Shown here: positions 16,459 through 24,874 of the stretch, piece after piece
Position numbering within the stretch: position 1 is the first letter of the stretch
Layout: every line of letters begins with the position of its first letter
NCBI GenBank assembly: GCA_910587935.1
Contig: CAJUNP010000019.1
Location: 1 to 56,513 of the forward strand
Source of the DNA: an uncultured Lachnospiraceae bacterium
Lineage (GTDB): Bacteria; Bacillota; Clostridia; Lachnospirales; Lachnospiraceae
DNA length: 56,513 nucleotides
Direction of reading: 5' to 3'
The notes under the pieces: generated by a model
Seen by the model: only the letters and a program-made list of their open reading frames with translations
Told to the model about the DNA's origin: nothing
Database searches by the model: none
Made by a program: the position numbers and the translations under genes

Positions 16459-18876
16459 TTAGTTCATCTCAATATTTTGAATTTCTGCAAGCCAGCCATA
16501 GTAAGGAGTCATATCAGCCGGTATGGAATCAATATTGATTCTCTCCGTACTGAATACATTGGCATCCTGTCTCTGGTAAGCAGGAACCTCTACGCCCCAG
16601 TCAAGAATAATATCCATGGCCTGCTTATAAGTTGCCTTCCGATAAGACTGGTCAGCGCTCTCTCTTGCTTCCATGATCAGACTGTCAAGCTCCTCATCCT
16701 GAATTCCGTAGTGATTGGAATTGGTGCCGCCTGCTCCGACAATATTTGTTGAATGATAGGTCTGATACATATCCGGATCTGCCGTTGCCTGCCATGCAGC
16801 CGCCCACATTTCACCGGTACCGCCTTCAAGCTTGTTCCAAAGCTCATTAGCATCGGACGGGTCATTGATTTCAAGTGTAATACCGATCGGTGCAAGAGCC
16901 TCTTTAACAGCCGTTAAAACGCCGAAAATAGGGTGATCGCCGACACCGTCTGCAGGAATAATGAATTCATAAGCCATATCAGCGCCTTCCGGAGCCGCCG
17001 TAAACTGTCCCGCTGCGTCATCCCAGGTAAATCCGGCTTTCTTAAAGAAACCGATAGCTGCCTGAAGCGCTGCGTCATATTTTTCTTCTTCGCTCATCTC
17101 CGCCGTGTAGATCGGATTGCCGTCCACATCCGTAGAGTATGCAACCTGATACCCCTCGTCTGCAGGCTGAGGAGCCGCCCATGAAGTATTGGACATAGGA
17201 TACTGAATAATCGTAGCCATCTCTCCATAGTAGGAATTAACTACCGTATCACGGTATACGGCCAGAAGCGTAGCAAAAGCCTTTCTTAACGCTTTGGATT
17301 CTTCGCTTGCCTTATCGGAACCTACCTTGATGGTATCCGCACAAAGACCCATATATCCGTAACCGCGGAAGTCAATTAATTCCGTTGTCAGCACATCGCC
17401 GACCGTTTCGTTGTTTGAGTTGTATTCCTTGATAGATTTCAAAACGCTTACGCTGATTGCAGGATCGGAAATATCAAAAGTACCGCTGACAATACCGGTC
17501 AGTTTATCCGTTGCCGGAGTCTCTTTAAACAATACGGTCTTAGTCTTGGGCGCTCCTTTGAAGTAAGATTCGTTTGCCGTAAAGGTAACGACACCATTCT
17601 GGTAGCTGTCAAATTTGTAAGGACCTGCTCCCATGGGAGTGGTGGTTTTGGATCTTACAAGACTCAAATCACCTTTATTAAAGCCAAAGGAATCGTTGTC
17701 ATAGTCATATAAATCAGCGGAACCATAGTAGTGCATCGGAGCAACGGGAATACCTGCCACCTGATAAATGGAAACCGCATCAAATTTGCTCATGGTAATT
17801 CTCATGGAATAATCGCCGGTCTTCTCAACGCCTTCAATACGGTTAGCGCTTTCGCCGGTGCTAACACCCTTCTGATACGTTGCAGCCGCATCGCCAAGCT
17901 CTGCGTAAGCAAGTTCAAACAGATCGGAACCTGCGCTTTCCGTTCCGCTCAGGTTAACATAATCTTCTTCATAAGCCGCTTTAAGCTCCGTCCAGTAATC
18001 TGCTACCGTAACGGAAGCCGTGTCATATTCCGTACCGGTTCCCGAACCGGTAACTTTGCTGCCGTCTTCATTGGCCTCGCCGAATCCCCAGCCAACCATA
18101 CCAAGTGCAACCTCGCTGCCGCCTACGGAATCCAGATTATCTCCCAGTGCATTCACACAGTAATCTACGATTTCCTGTGCAAACACTTCACCGGCTTTAT
18201 CAATAGCCTCCCAGAAAGCAGTCTGCTCTTCTTCGGTCCAATTGGTAAAATCGGTATTGTCGCGGCCTGCCGCAACAAGCATATTCGCTACGGAATCCAT
18301 ACCGCTTCTGTATTCTTCCATACCTACGATAGGCTGTGCGTAAAGAGATGACGAGCCGTCATAAGTAGGATCACATAATACGTAAATGGAGAAAATCGCA
18401 TCGTCAATGGTTAGGGGCGTACCGTCGCTGAAGGTTACGTCGTCACGGATCGTAACATCATAATAAACGCTTCCGTCGTCATTCTGTGTTACCACACAGT
18501 CGCCCAAACCGTAATAGGTGTAATCCGTACCGTTATAATTAACGGTCTCACCCTCGATACCATTCATCACAACCGCACCGCCGCGGTCCGTAGTCAGAAG
18601 ATACGCCGTCGCCATTTCCGCTACGTTAATGTCATAAGACGTCTTACCGAAAAAGGTACTGAATTTGCTGGAAAAATAATCCATACCTACAACCAATGTT
18701 TTTCCGTCGTCTCCGGCAGTCTCGCCGTCGTCTTCCGTCTCAGGCGTAACGTCGTCCGTCGTGCTTTCCGTGGTAGACTCTTCTACGGTATTTTTATCGC
18801 CGCAGGCTGCCAGGGAACCGACAACCATAATCGCTGCCAGAGCCAGAGCCAGTTTCTTTACGAAACTATTTTTCAT
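16459..18876 (-). CDS. oppA: oligopeptide-binding lipoprotein OppA-like, enlarged
   Basis: 805 residues, well above the usual 530-600 of family 5 binding proteins. Signal peptide with lipobox (LAAC), an acidic Thr/Glu/Asp linker to about residue 58, then the SBP_bac_5 fold: YDVTIRDDVTFSDGTPLTIDDAIFS near 140-165 and MGAGPYKFDSY near 415. An extra segment between roughly residues 190 and 330 carries Gly/Ser/Asp-rich low complexity. It supplies peptides to OppBC. GGAGG is 8 bases before the ATG. The gap of 68 bases upstream contains a small GCAG/CTGC hairpin; no clear own promoter was found. Confidence 0.92.
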   Translation of the reverse strand: MKNSFVKKLALALAAIMVVGSLAACGDKNTVEESTTESTTDDVTPETEDDGETAGDDGKTLVVGMDYFSSKFSTFFGKTSYDINVAEMATAYLLTTDRGGAVVMNGIEGETVNYNGTDYTYYGLGDCVVTQNDDGSVYYDVTIRDDVTFSDGTPLTIDDAIFSIYVLCDPTYDGSSSLYAQPIVGMEEYRSGMDSVANMLVAAGRDNTDFTNWTEEEQTAFWEAIDKAGEVFAQEIVDYCVNALGDNLDSVGGSEVALGMVGWGFGEANEDGSKVTGSGTGTEYDTASVTVADYWTELKAAYEEDYVNLSGTESAGSDLFELAYAELGDAAATYQKGVSTGESANRIEGVEKTGDYSMRITMSKFDAVSIYQVAGIPVAPMHYYGSADLYDYDNDSFGFNKGDLSLVRSKTTTPMGAGPYKFDSYQNGVVTFTANESYFKGAPKTKTVLFKETPATDKLTGIVSGTFDISDPAISVSVLKSIKEYNSNNETVGDVLTTELIDFRGYGYMGLCADTIKVGSDKASEESKALRKAFATLLAVYRDTVVNSYYGEMATIIQYPMSNTSWAAPQPADEGYQVAYSTDVDGNPIYTAEMSEEEKYDAALQAAIGFFKKAGFTWDDAAGQFTAAPEGADMAYEFIIPADGVGDHPIFGVLTAVKEALAPIGITLEINDPSDANELWNKLEGGTGEMWAAAWQATADPDMYQTYHSTNIVGAGGTNSNHYGIQDEELDSLIMEARESADQSYRKATYKQAMDIILDWGVEVPAYQRQDANVFSTERINIDSIPADMTPYYGWLAEIQNIEMN

Positions 18877-18944
18877 AAACTTATCCTCCTTTAAGTTATA
18901 GTAACTTGTATTTATATCAAGCAGTTATCTGCCTAATACCGAAA

Positions 18945-19613
18945 TTATCCCTGAATTCCCCGCTTCTCCCACTCTTGTGCCACCGGATTGACCGTTTCCG
19001 TGACCAGCAGTTTCCCGCTGCTCTTAAAACCATACAGACAAAGATACGTAAGAAGAATATCCGCTGCCGCAAACAACAGATTATTCCCAACGGAAATTTT
19101 TCGTAAAAAAATACTTACAATAACACCGATTCCTGTAAGAAGCCCGCAGACCACCCCTGCGGCGGAAGAATTTTTCAATCTTGTACAAATTTTGTCTTTA
19201 TTCTCCCGGTTCATTAATCCGCGCGTTACCGCCAGTTTAAATGACGCTCCGGTCAAAAAAGCCAATACCGGAATAAAACAGGCATAAGGTAACATCACAT
19301 ACAAAATTCTCGACACATTACTGTAAAAGGACAGGCTTAAAAGAAATAGCAGCCAGCCGGCTCCCGCCAGACATCCGTACAGGATTCGCAATCTCTTCAG
19401 ACATTCCGCCGTAAGATCCCATTCATACAAAGGACCCGTATAAACCATTTTTCTTTTAACTTTTCCGGAAGGCATCGTCTGGGTATCCATCCGGTAATCT
19501 TTTACATATTTTGTTGAGAGCACGTTTTTACCCCATAATCCTAAAAATGGGGTGGATAAAATTACCCACTCCATTGTGTAACAAACCATCCTATTCCGTA
19601 AATGAAGCTTCAT
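18945..19613 (-). CDS. hypothetical four-helix membrane protein
   Basis: 222 residues, not recognised. A polar N-terminal part of about 70 residues (including YVKDYRMDTQTMPSGK) is followed by four hydrophobic segments in two pairs, with a basic loop between (TRGLMNRENKDKICTRLKNS). No motif suggests an activity. The ATG at 19613 follows AGGG and a well-formed promoter that predicts a leader of only about 10 bases. oppA starts 68 bases downstream on the same strand, so some opp transcripts may begin here. Confidence 0.65.
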   Translation of the reverse strand: MKLHLRNRMVCYTMEWVILSTPFLGLWGKNVLSTKYVKDYRMDTQTMPSGKVKRKMVYTGPLYEWDLTAECLKRLRILYGCLAGAGWLLFLLSLSFYSNVSRILYVMLPYACFIPVLAFLTGASFKLAVTRGLMNRENKDKICTRLKNSSAAGVVCGLLTGIGVIVSIFLRKISVGNNLLFAAADILLTYLCLYGFKSSGKLLVTETVNPVAQEWEKRGIQG

Positions 19614-19628
19614 TTAACCCTAGGTGCA

Positions 19629-19657
19629 ATGATACGTAAAAATGCGGAAATTGTCAA
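19629..19657 (-). promoter_or_regulatory. promoter of the membrane protein gene (possibly also opp)
   Basis: Minus strand: TTGACA (19652-19657), 17 bases, TATCAT (19629-19634). The rest of the gap 19660-19840 is very AT-rich with no ORF or other clear element. Confidence 0.8.
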
Positions 19658-19844
19658 GTATACTTCTGGAATTTACTGTGATAAATTTGTAAAGAATTCT
19701 GAAATAATATTACACAATTAAATGTTTTCTTAAGAATTTCTGAATATTTAATTAGAAGCAATTTGACATATTGGTTCATTTTGAATAAATATTCTTTTAA
19801 ATTTTTTTAAGAATTTTCCACTCTTTTGTATTCTATCCAGATGC

Positions 19845-19862
19845 CCTTGTCAAGAGAGGGTA
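19845..19862 (-). repeat. 18-bp dispersed repeat, copy B
   Basis: Minus strand TACCCTCTCTTGACAAGG, identical to 10250-10267 but inverted. It abuts the long hairpin behind eno. Confidence 0.6.
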
Positions 19863-19929
19863 TTTGTAAAACGTAAAGTCCGGTAAACAGCCTGGCAGCA
19901 TCTATCCGGCCTTTCGTTTCACAAATACC
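19859..19929 (-). terminator. long hairpin downstream of eno
   Basis: Arms 19859-19883 and 19906-19929 pair over about 24 bp with only a few mismatches or bulges; the loop is 22 bases. It starts 11 bases after the eno stop. It lacks a clean T-run, so it may stabilise eno mRNA, end transcription, or be a small inverted-repeat element. An 18-bp repeat overlaps its far edge. Confidence 0.6.
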
Positions 19930-19939
19930 TGCCATATTT

Positions 19940-21259
19940 TTATATCTTATTGAAAGGTTCTTTATATTCCGCCGCGGTTTTTAACTCTTCTTCAATACGC
20001 AGCAGGCGGTTATATTTTGCAACACGGTCTGTTCTGCAGGGAGCGCCTGTCTTGATCTGTCCGGTATTTAAAGCCACGGCAATATCTGCGATCATAGTGT
20101 CCTCCGTCTCGCCGGAACGATGGGATATCACGGCCTTATATCCGTTTTTATGCGCCATTTCCACCGCCTCAAAGGCTTCTGTCATGGTGCCGATCTGATT
20201 CACTTTTACCAGAATGGCGTTGCCCACCTTTAATTTAATGCCCGCGTCCAGTCGCTTTACATTCGTAACAAACAGATCGTCTCCGACCAGCTGGATCTGT
20301 TCTCCCAGCCGTCCGGTCATCATTTTCCAGCCGTCCCAGTCATCCTCTGCAAGGCCGTCTTCTATGGAAATGATGGGAAACTGCGCAATCAGTTCTTCGT
20401 AATAGGAAATCATCTCGGAAGTGTCACGGACCACCTCCTGCCCGGACAGTCTGCTTTCACCCGGAAAATGATACATGCCTGTTTTCTCATTATATAATTC
20501 GCTCGACGCCACATCCAGAGCAATCTTGATATCCTGTCCCGGAATATATTTGCTTGTTTCAATTGCTTCCACGATAAGGGAAAGGACTTCTTTGGCATCT
20601 TTTAAATCCGGCGCAAAACCGCCCTCGTCTCCCACACCCGTAGATAACCCGCGGTCGTTTAATATTTTCTTCAGGTTATGGTAAATTTCAGCGCAGACGC
20701 GCAGTCCGTCCGCAAATGTTTCAGCCTGCACAGGCATTATCATGAATTCCTGGAAATCCACGGTATTGGCCGCGTGCTTTCCGCCGTTTAAGATATTCAT
20801 CATGGGAACCGGAAGAAGCTTTGTGTTAATTCCTCCCAGATAACGGTAAAGGGGCAGATTCAGCATAGCTGCACAGGCTCTTGCTGCCGCCATGGAAACT
20901 CCCAATGTAGCGTTGGCGCCAAGATTTCCTTTATTCTCAGTGCCGTCCGTTTCAATCAGCAGCCTGTCAATCAGAACCTGCTCCAGCGCATTTTTTCCCA
21001 GAAGGACATCTCTGAGCTTCGTATTAATATTTTTAACGGCGTTTTTAACTCCCAATCCAAAATACCTTGTTTCTCCGTCGCGAAGCTCCACCGCCTCAAA
21101 TCTTCCGGTACTGGCTCCGGAAGGAACCGCTGCCCTCCCTGTGGAAAGTCTTCCGCTTACCCCGTCGCGGACCGTCACTTCTGCCTCCACGGTAGGATTT
21201 CCTCTGGAATCCAGAATTTCTCTTCCGCAAACTTCTACAATTTCAAAATAATTCTGCAT
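19940..21259 (-). CDS. eno: enolase
   Basis: Glycolytic enzyme converting 2-phosphoglycerate to phosphoenolpyruvate, cytoplasmic, 439 residues. N-terminal EILDSRGNPTVEAEV, VPSGASTGRFEAVELRDG, metal ligands in ALDVASSELY, ISIEDGLAEDDWDGW and LVGDDLFVTN, catalytic Lys in LVKVNQIGT, and SHRSGETEDT. AAAGGGA precedes the ATG. gpmI, the preceding glycolytic step, lies upstream on the same strand, with an opposite-strand gene between them. Confidence 0.98.
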   Translation of the reverse strand: MQNYFEIVEVCGREILDSRGNPTVEAEVTVRDGVSGRLSTGRAAVPSGASTGRFEAVELRDGETRYFGLGVKNAVKNINTKLRDVLLGKNALEQVLIDRLLIETDGTENKGNLGANATLGVSMAAARACAAMLNLPLYRYLGGINTKLLPVPMMNILNGGKHAANTVDFQEFMIMPVQAETFADGLRVCAEIYHNLKKILNDRGLSTGVGDEGGFAPDLKDAKEVLSLIVEAIETSKYIPGQDIKIALDVASSELYNEKTGMYHFPGESRLSGQEVVRDTSEMISYYEELIAQFPIISIEDGLAEDDWDGWKMMTGRLGEQIQLVGDDLFVTNVKRLDAGIKLKVGNAILVKVNQIGTMTEAFEAVEMAHKNGYKAVISHRSGETEDTMIADIAVALNTGQIKTGAPCRTDRVAKYNRLLRIEEELKTAAEYKEPFNKI

Positions 21260-21413
21260 GTTTTTCCCTTTCTTTTTGATTACTGTGTTTTTTACAGTAT
21301 CTCCTTATCAGAGAAAAACATGCAGATTACTGAAAATTGTAAAAGATACATATTCGGATGTTTATTACATATACTTTTTTGCAGGAAAGTACGCATATGC
21401 AGGAGGAAAAACG

Positions 21414-21938
21414 TTGAAACGATTAAAATGTTATACCCTGATCGGAATTATTTTTGTTATTATAACAGGATCGCTTGCCCATTTTGTATACGAATGGACC
21501 GGCAATCATCTTATAATCGGTCTCTTTACGCCGATCAACGAATCCGTGCGGGAACATATGAAACTAATCTTTTTCCCCATGCTGTTATATGGGCTTGTCA
21601 TGAACCGGAATCTGAAAAAGGAATTTCCCTGCATCACTTCTTCCTTATCTTTCGGAATCCTGCTGGGGACTTTTCTGGTTCCCGTTTTCTTCTACGCCTA
21701 TACCTTCCTTACTGGCCGCGATGTTTTTGCGCTGGATCTTGCCGACTTTGTCCTGAGTATTGTAATCGCATTTGCAGCCGTTTATAAGCTTACTTTATCC
21801 TGCAGACTGCAGCCGTTCCGATATATTCTGTACGGTCTGGTCTGCCTGACCGGAGCCGTTTTTATTTGGCTTTCCTACTTTTTAATCAGCAAAGATTTCC
21901 CGGTCATCTCTTCCGGCTGTTCCTTACCCATAATCTGA
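21414..21938 (+). CDS. DUF6512-like membrane protein, apparently shortened at the C-terminus
   Basis: About 174 residues with five or six helices. The N-terminal part (GSLAHFVYEWTGNHLIIGLFTPINESVREHMKLIFFPMLLYGL) resembles the DUF6512 group, function unknown. The start is a TTG at 21414 with AGGAGG 7 bases upstream; an upstream in-frame start (21258) has no ribosome site and would overlap eno. The last 64 bases overlap the 3' end of gpmI on the other strand. The ending (ISKDFPVISSGCSLPII) lacks the Pro-rich terminal segment I expect from relatives, suggesting erosion into gpmI. Confidence 0.75.
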   Translation: MKRLKCYTLIGIIFVIITGSLAHFVYEWTGNHLIIGLFTPINESVREHMKLIFFPMLLYGLVMNRNLKKEFPCITSSLSFGILLGTFLVPVFFYAYTFLTGRDVFALDLADFVLSIVIAFAAVYKLTLSCRLQPFRYILYGLVCLTGAVFIWLSYFLISKDFPVISSGCSLPII

Positions 21939-23416
21939 ATCAGCGTCGGAACGATGTCCGCCAGACATCCGTCCTCTCTTAAGGTGTACGCCGGATCATA
22001 ATTTACAAGAATAAAGGGCACCTGATTCGTAGTATGCGCCGTAAACGGGGCGCCTGTCTCATAGTCCACAAGCTGCTCCGCATTACCGTGATCCGCGCAG
22101 ATAAAGAGAACGCCGTCCACATCCTTTACAGCCTCAACAGCTTTGCCCACACATTCATCCACGGCTTCCACGGCCTGAATCGCAGCCGCTTCCACGCCGG
22201 TATGACCCACCATATCCGGGTTGGCAAAGTTAATAATCACTACGTCATATTTTCCGGATCTTATGGCTTCCGTCAGCTTATCGCATACCTCATAAGCGCT
22301 CATCTCCGGCTTCAGGTCGTATGTGGCTACCTTGGGTGAATTGACCAGAATCCGGTCCTCCCCCTGATTAGGCTCCTCCACGCCGCCGTTAAAGAAAAAC
22401 GTTACGTGGGCGTATTTTTCGGTCTCGGCAATTCTTGCCTGGGTCATTTGGTTTGCCGCCAGCCATTCCCCAAATGTATTCGTCACGGCAATCTTATGGA
22501 AAGCCACGTCTTTATTGGGAATGGTAGGATCATAATCGGAGAAGCATACATACGTAAGCTGCAGTCTTTTCTCACGTTCAAAGCCCTTGAAATCATCATC
22601 GCAGAAAGCCCGGGTAATCTCTCTTGCACGGTCGGGACGGAAGTTGAAAAATACAACCGAATCTCCGTCCTTTATCGTTGCCACAGGCGCTCCGTTTTCG
22701 GTAACGACCGTGGGCTTTACAAACTCGTCCGTCTCCTCCCTGTCATAGGAAGCCTGGATTCCGGCAGGCCCGCTTTCCGCGGTAAGACCTTCGCCCTTAG
22801 TCAGAGCGTCATATGCAAGCTTCACACGGTCATAGTTGTTATCTCTGTCCATGGCATAGTAACGTCCCATAACGGAAGCGATTTTTCCTGTGCCAAGCTC
22901 CACCATCTTAGCTTCCAGTTCCTGCGCGTACCCTTTTCCGCTTGCGGGAGGCGTGTCGCGGCCGTCCAAAAAGCAATGGACATAAACCTTTTCAAGTCCG
23001 TTTTTCCTGGCCAGCTCCAAAAGCCCGTACAAATGCGTGTTATGGCTGTGTACGCCTCCGTCGGAAAGAAGTCCGAACATATGAAAAGCGCTGTCGTTTT
23101 TCTTACAGTTCTCCACCGCTTTTAATAAAGCAGGGTTCTCAAAAAAGGTTCCGTCCTGAATTTCTTTGGTAATTCTGGTCAGCTCCTGGTATACGATTCT
23201 TCCTGCGCCCATATTCAGGTGTCCCACCTCGGAGTTACCCATCTGTCCGTCCGGCAGTCCCACCGCCATGCCGCTTGCATTGCCCTTTACAAAGGGATAT
23301 TCCTTCATCAGAGAATCCATCACGGGTGTTTTTGCTTCTGCAACGGCGTTCCCTTCCGTTTTTTCATTCAATCCGTAACCGTCTAAAATCATCAATACGG
23401 CTGTCTTTTTGCTCAT
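21875..23416 (-). CDS. gpmI: phosphoglycerate mutase, cofactor-independent
   Basis: 513 residues; interconverts 3- and 2-phosphoglycerate with two Mn ions. LMILDGYG at the N-terminus (metal Asp), catalytic Ser in GQMGNSEVGHLN, HCFLDGRDTPP, FFNFRPDRAREI, and the C-terminal metal site NFANPDMVGHTG and CADHGNAE. AGAGGTG precedes the ATG. It has a good promoter. Its 3' end overlaps the convergent DUF6512 gene by 64 bases, within its last residues (EQPEEMTGKSLL). Confidence 0.97.
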   Translation of the reverse strand: MSKKTAVLMILDGYGLNEKTEGNAVAEAKTPVMDSLMKEYPFVKGNASGMAVGLPDGQMGNSEVGHLNMGAGRIVYQELTRITKEIQDGTFFENPALLKAVENCKKNDSAFHMFGLLSDGGVHSHNTHLYGLLELARKNGLEKVYVHCFLDGRDTPPASGKGYAQELEAKMVELGTGKIASVMGRYYAMDRDNNYDRVKLAYDALTKGEGLTAESGPAGIQASYDREETDEFVKPTVVTENGAPVATIKDGDSVVFFNFRPDRAREITRAFCDDDFKGFEREKRLQLTYVCFSDYDPTIPNKDVAFHKIAVTNTFGEWLAANQMTQARIAETEKYAHVTFFFNGGVEEPNQGEDRILVNSPKVATYDLKPEMSAYEVCDKLTEAIRSGKYDVVIINFANPDMVGHTGVEAAAIQAVEAVDECVGKAVEAVKDVDGVLFICADHGNAEQLVDYETGAPFTAHTTNQVPFILVNYDPAYTLREDGCLADIVPTLIQIMGKEQPEEMTGKSLLIKK

Positions 23417-23478
23417 ATCCGCACCTCTTTCTGTTTATATTGTTCCGATATCCGGACAATTCCTTTTCTCAGTTCGAA

Positions 23479-23507
23479 ATTATACACGTTTTGTATCTTT
23501 CCCGCAA
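23479..23507 (-). promoter_or_regulatory. gpmI promoter
   Basis: Minus strand: TTGCGG (23502-23507), 17 bases, TATAAT (23479-23484). An imperfect inverted repeat TTGTTCCGATATCCGGACAA at 23440-23459 follows in the leader and could be an operator. Confidence 0.65.
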
Positions 23508-23628
23508 TAGCAAATTCTAATAGAAGTTTCCCCGTTTTTCGTGATTTTTTCCACAAAAGAGTTGTTTTTTAGAGGAAAAAAGCATAAAATGAAATTCACT
23601 TTAATTTACTGATCTAAAGGGGAACGAT

Positions 23629-24798
23629 ATGATTACCTTATTATCCGGATTTTTTATCAAAAACAAAGAAAATGTGCAGGACCCGGCGGTACGGCAGGCT
23701 TACGGCATTTTGTGCGGCGCTCTGGGAATCGCTTTGAATCTGCTCCTGTTTGCAGGTAAATTTATTGCAGGGCTTTTAAGCGGTTCCATTGCCATCACCG
23801 CAGACGCCTTTAACAACCTTTCCGACGCGGGTTCTTCCGTGATTACGCTGATCGGTTTCCGTATGGCGGGACAGAAACCGGATCCCGGCCATCCTTTCGG
23901 GCACGGGAGAATCGAATATCTCTCCGGACTTTTTGTCTCCATTGCCATCCTTCTGATGGCGGCGGAACTGATCAAAACTTCCTTTGACAAGATTCTGCAC
24001 CCGGAGGCAATTTCATGCAGTCTCCTGGTTGTGGCAATTCTTCTTATTTCGATTCTTGTAAAGCTTTATATGGCTTTTTATAATCATTCCGTAAGCAAAA
24101 AAATCGGCAGCGCCGCTATGAGCGCCACGGCGACCGACAGTTTAAGCGATACGCTGTCCACTTCCGTCGTGCTGGCCGCCACCCTCTGTTCTCATTTCAC
24201 CAGCCTTCGGATAGACGGGTACTGCGGGATTCTGGTCGGGTTTTTCATTTTCTTCGCGGGGATTAAAGCCGCAAAAGATACGATCAGTCCGCTTTTGGGA
24301 CAGCCGCCCGAACCGGAATTTGTTAAAAAAATTGAAACCATTGTAATGAGCCATGAATCCGTCCTCGGCATACACGATCTGATCGTTCACGATTACGGCC
24401 CCGGCCGGCTGATGATTTCCCTGCACGCGGAGGTTCCCGCCGACGGGGATATCCTCACCCTCCATGACTTAATCGATAATATCGAACATGAGCTGCACCG
24501 CAGGCTGCAATGCGAAGCGGTTATCCATATGGATCCCATATGCACCAATGACGCCGAAACTCTCACCATGAAAGAATGTGTAAAAAAAATACTGCGGAAT
24601 ATAGATTCCCGGCTTTCTCTCCACGACTTCCGCATTGTAGCCGGCCCCACTCATACAAACCTGATTTTTGATATTGTAGTTCCCTACAAATTTGAATACA
24701 GCGACGCGCAGATTGTCGAACGCATCCGAAAAGAAGTCGGGGATATTGACGGCCGCTACTACGCGGTTATTGATGTGGATCATAATTACAGCGCCTGA
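23629..24798 (+). CDS. cation diffusion facilitator, predicted Mn2+ exporter type
   Basis: 389 residues, longer than a typical CDF (about 300). Six helices, then a cytoplasmic dimerisation domain (GIHDLIVHDYGPGRLMISLH) and a second similar C-terminal domain (RLSLHDFRIVAGPTHTNLIFDIVV). The transport site reads N62-x3-D66 in helix 2 and D170-x3-D174 in helix 5, rather than the His/Asp pairs of zinc exporters. This NDDD pattern is associated with manganese CDFs such as MntE, so Mn2+ export is predicted. AAGGGG precedes the ATG. The adenosine deaminase gene follows. Confidence 0.85.
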   Translation: MITLLSGFFIKNKENVQDPAVRQAYGILCGALGIALNLLLFAGKFIAGLLSGSIAITADAFNNLSDAGSSVITLIGFRMAGQKPDPGHPFGHGRIEYLSGLFVSIAILLMAAELIKTSFDKILHPEAISCSLLVVAILLISILVKLYMAFYNHSVSKKIGSAAMSATATDSLSDTLSTSVVLAATLCSHFTSLRIDGYCGILVGFFIFFAGIKAAKDTISPLLGQPPEPEFVKKIETIVMSHESVLGIHDLIVHDYGPGRLMISLHAEVPADGDILTLHDLIDNIEHELHRRLQCEAVIHMDPICTNDAETLTMKECVKKILRNIDSRLSLHDFRIVAGPTHTNLIFDIVVPYKFEYSDAQIVERIRKEVGDIDGRYYAVIDVDHNYSA

Positions 24799-24845
24799 GC
24801 GGCGCTCCATGGAGAAAATCCTCTGCTCCTGCATGAGCAGTCGCA

Positions 24846-24860
24846 TTTTGCTTCGCAAAA
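24846..24860 (+). promoter_or_regulatory. small hairpin just before the add ribosome site
   Basis: TTTTGC-TTC-GCAAAA, ending 2 bases before AGGAGG of the adenosine deaminase gene. A TGCTC/GAGCA repeat lies just upstream. These may tune expression or processing between the two genes. Confidence 0.35.
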
Positions 24861-24874
24861 CAAGGAGGATTATT

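Noticed and set aside
21258..21413. Longer N-terminus of the DUF6512-like protein
   Set aside because: It would overlap the eno start and has no ribosome site; the family-like sequence starts after the TTG at 21414.
24692..24874. Longer N-terminus for adenosine deaminase
   Set aside because: It lies inside the CDF gene in another frame; AGGAGG precedes the ATG at 24875.
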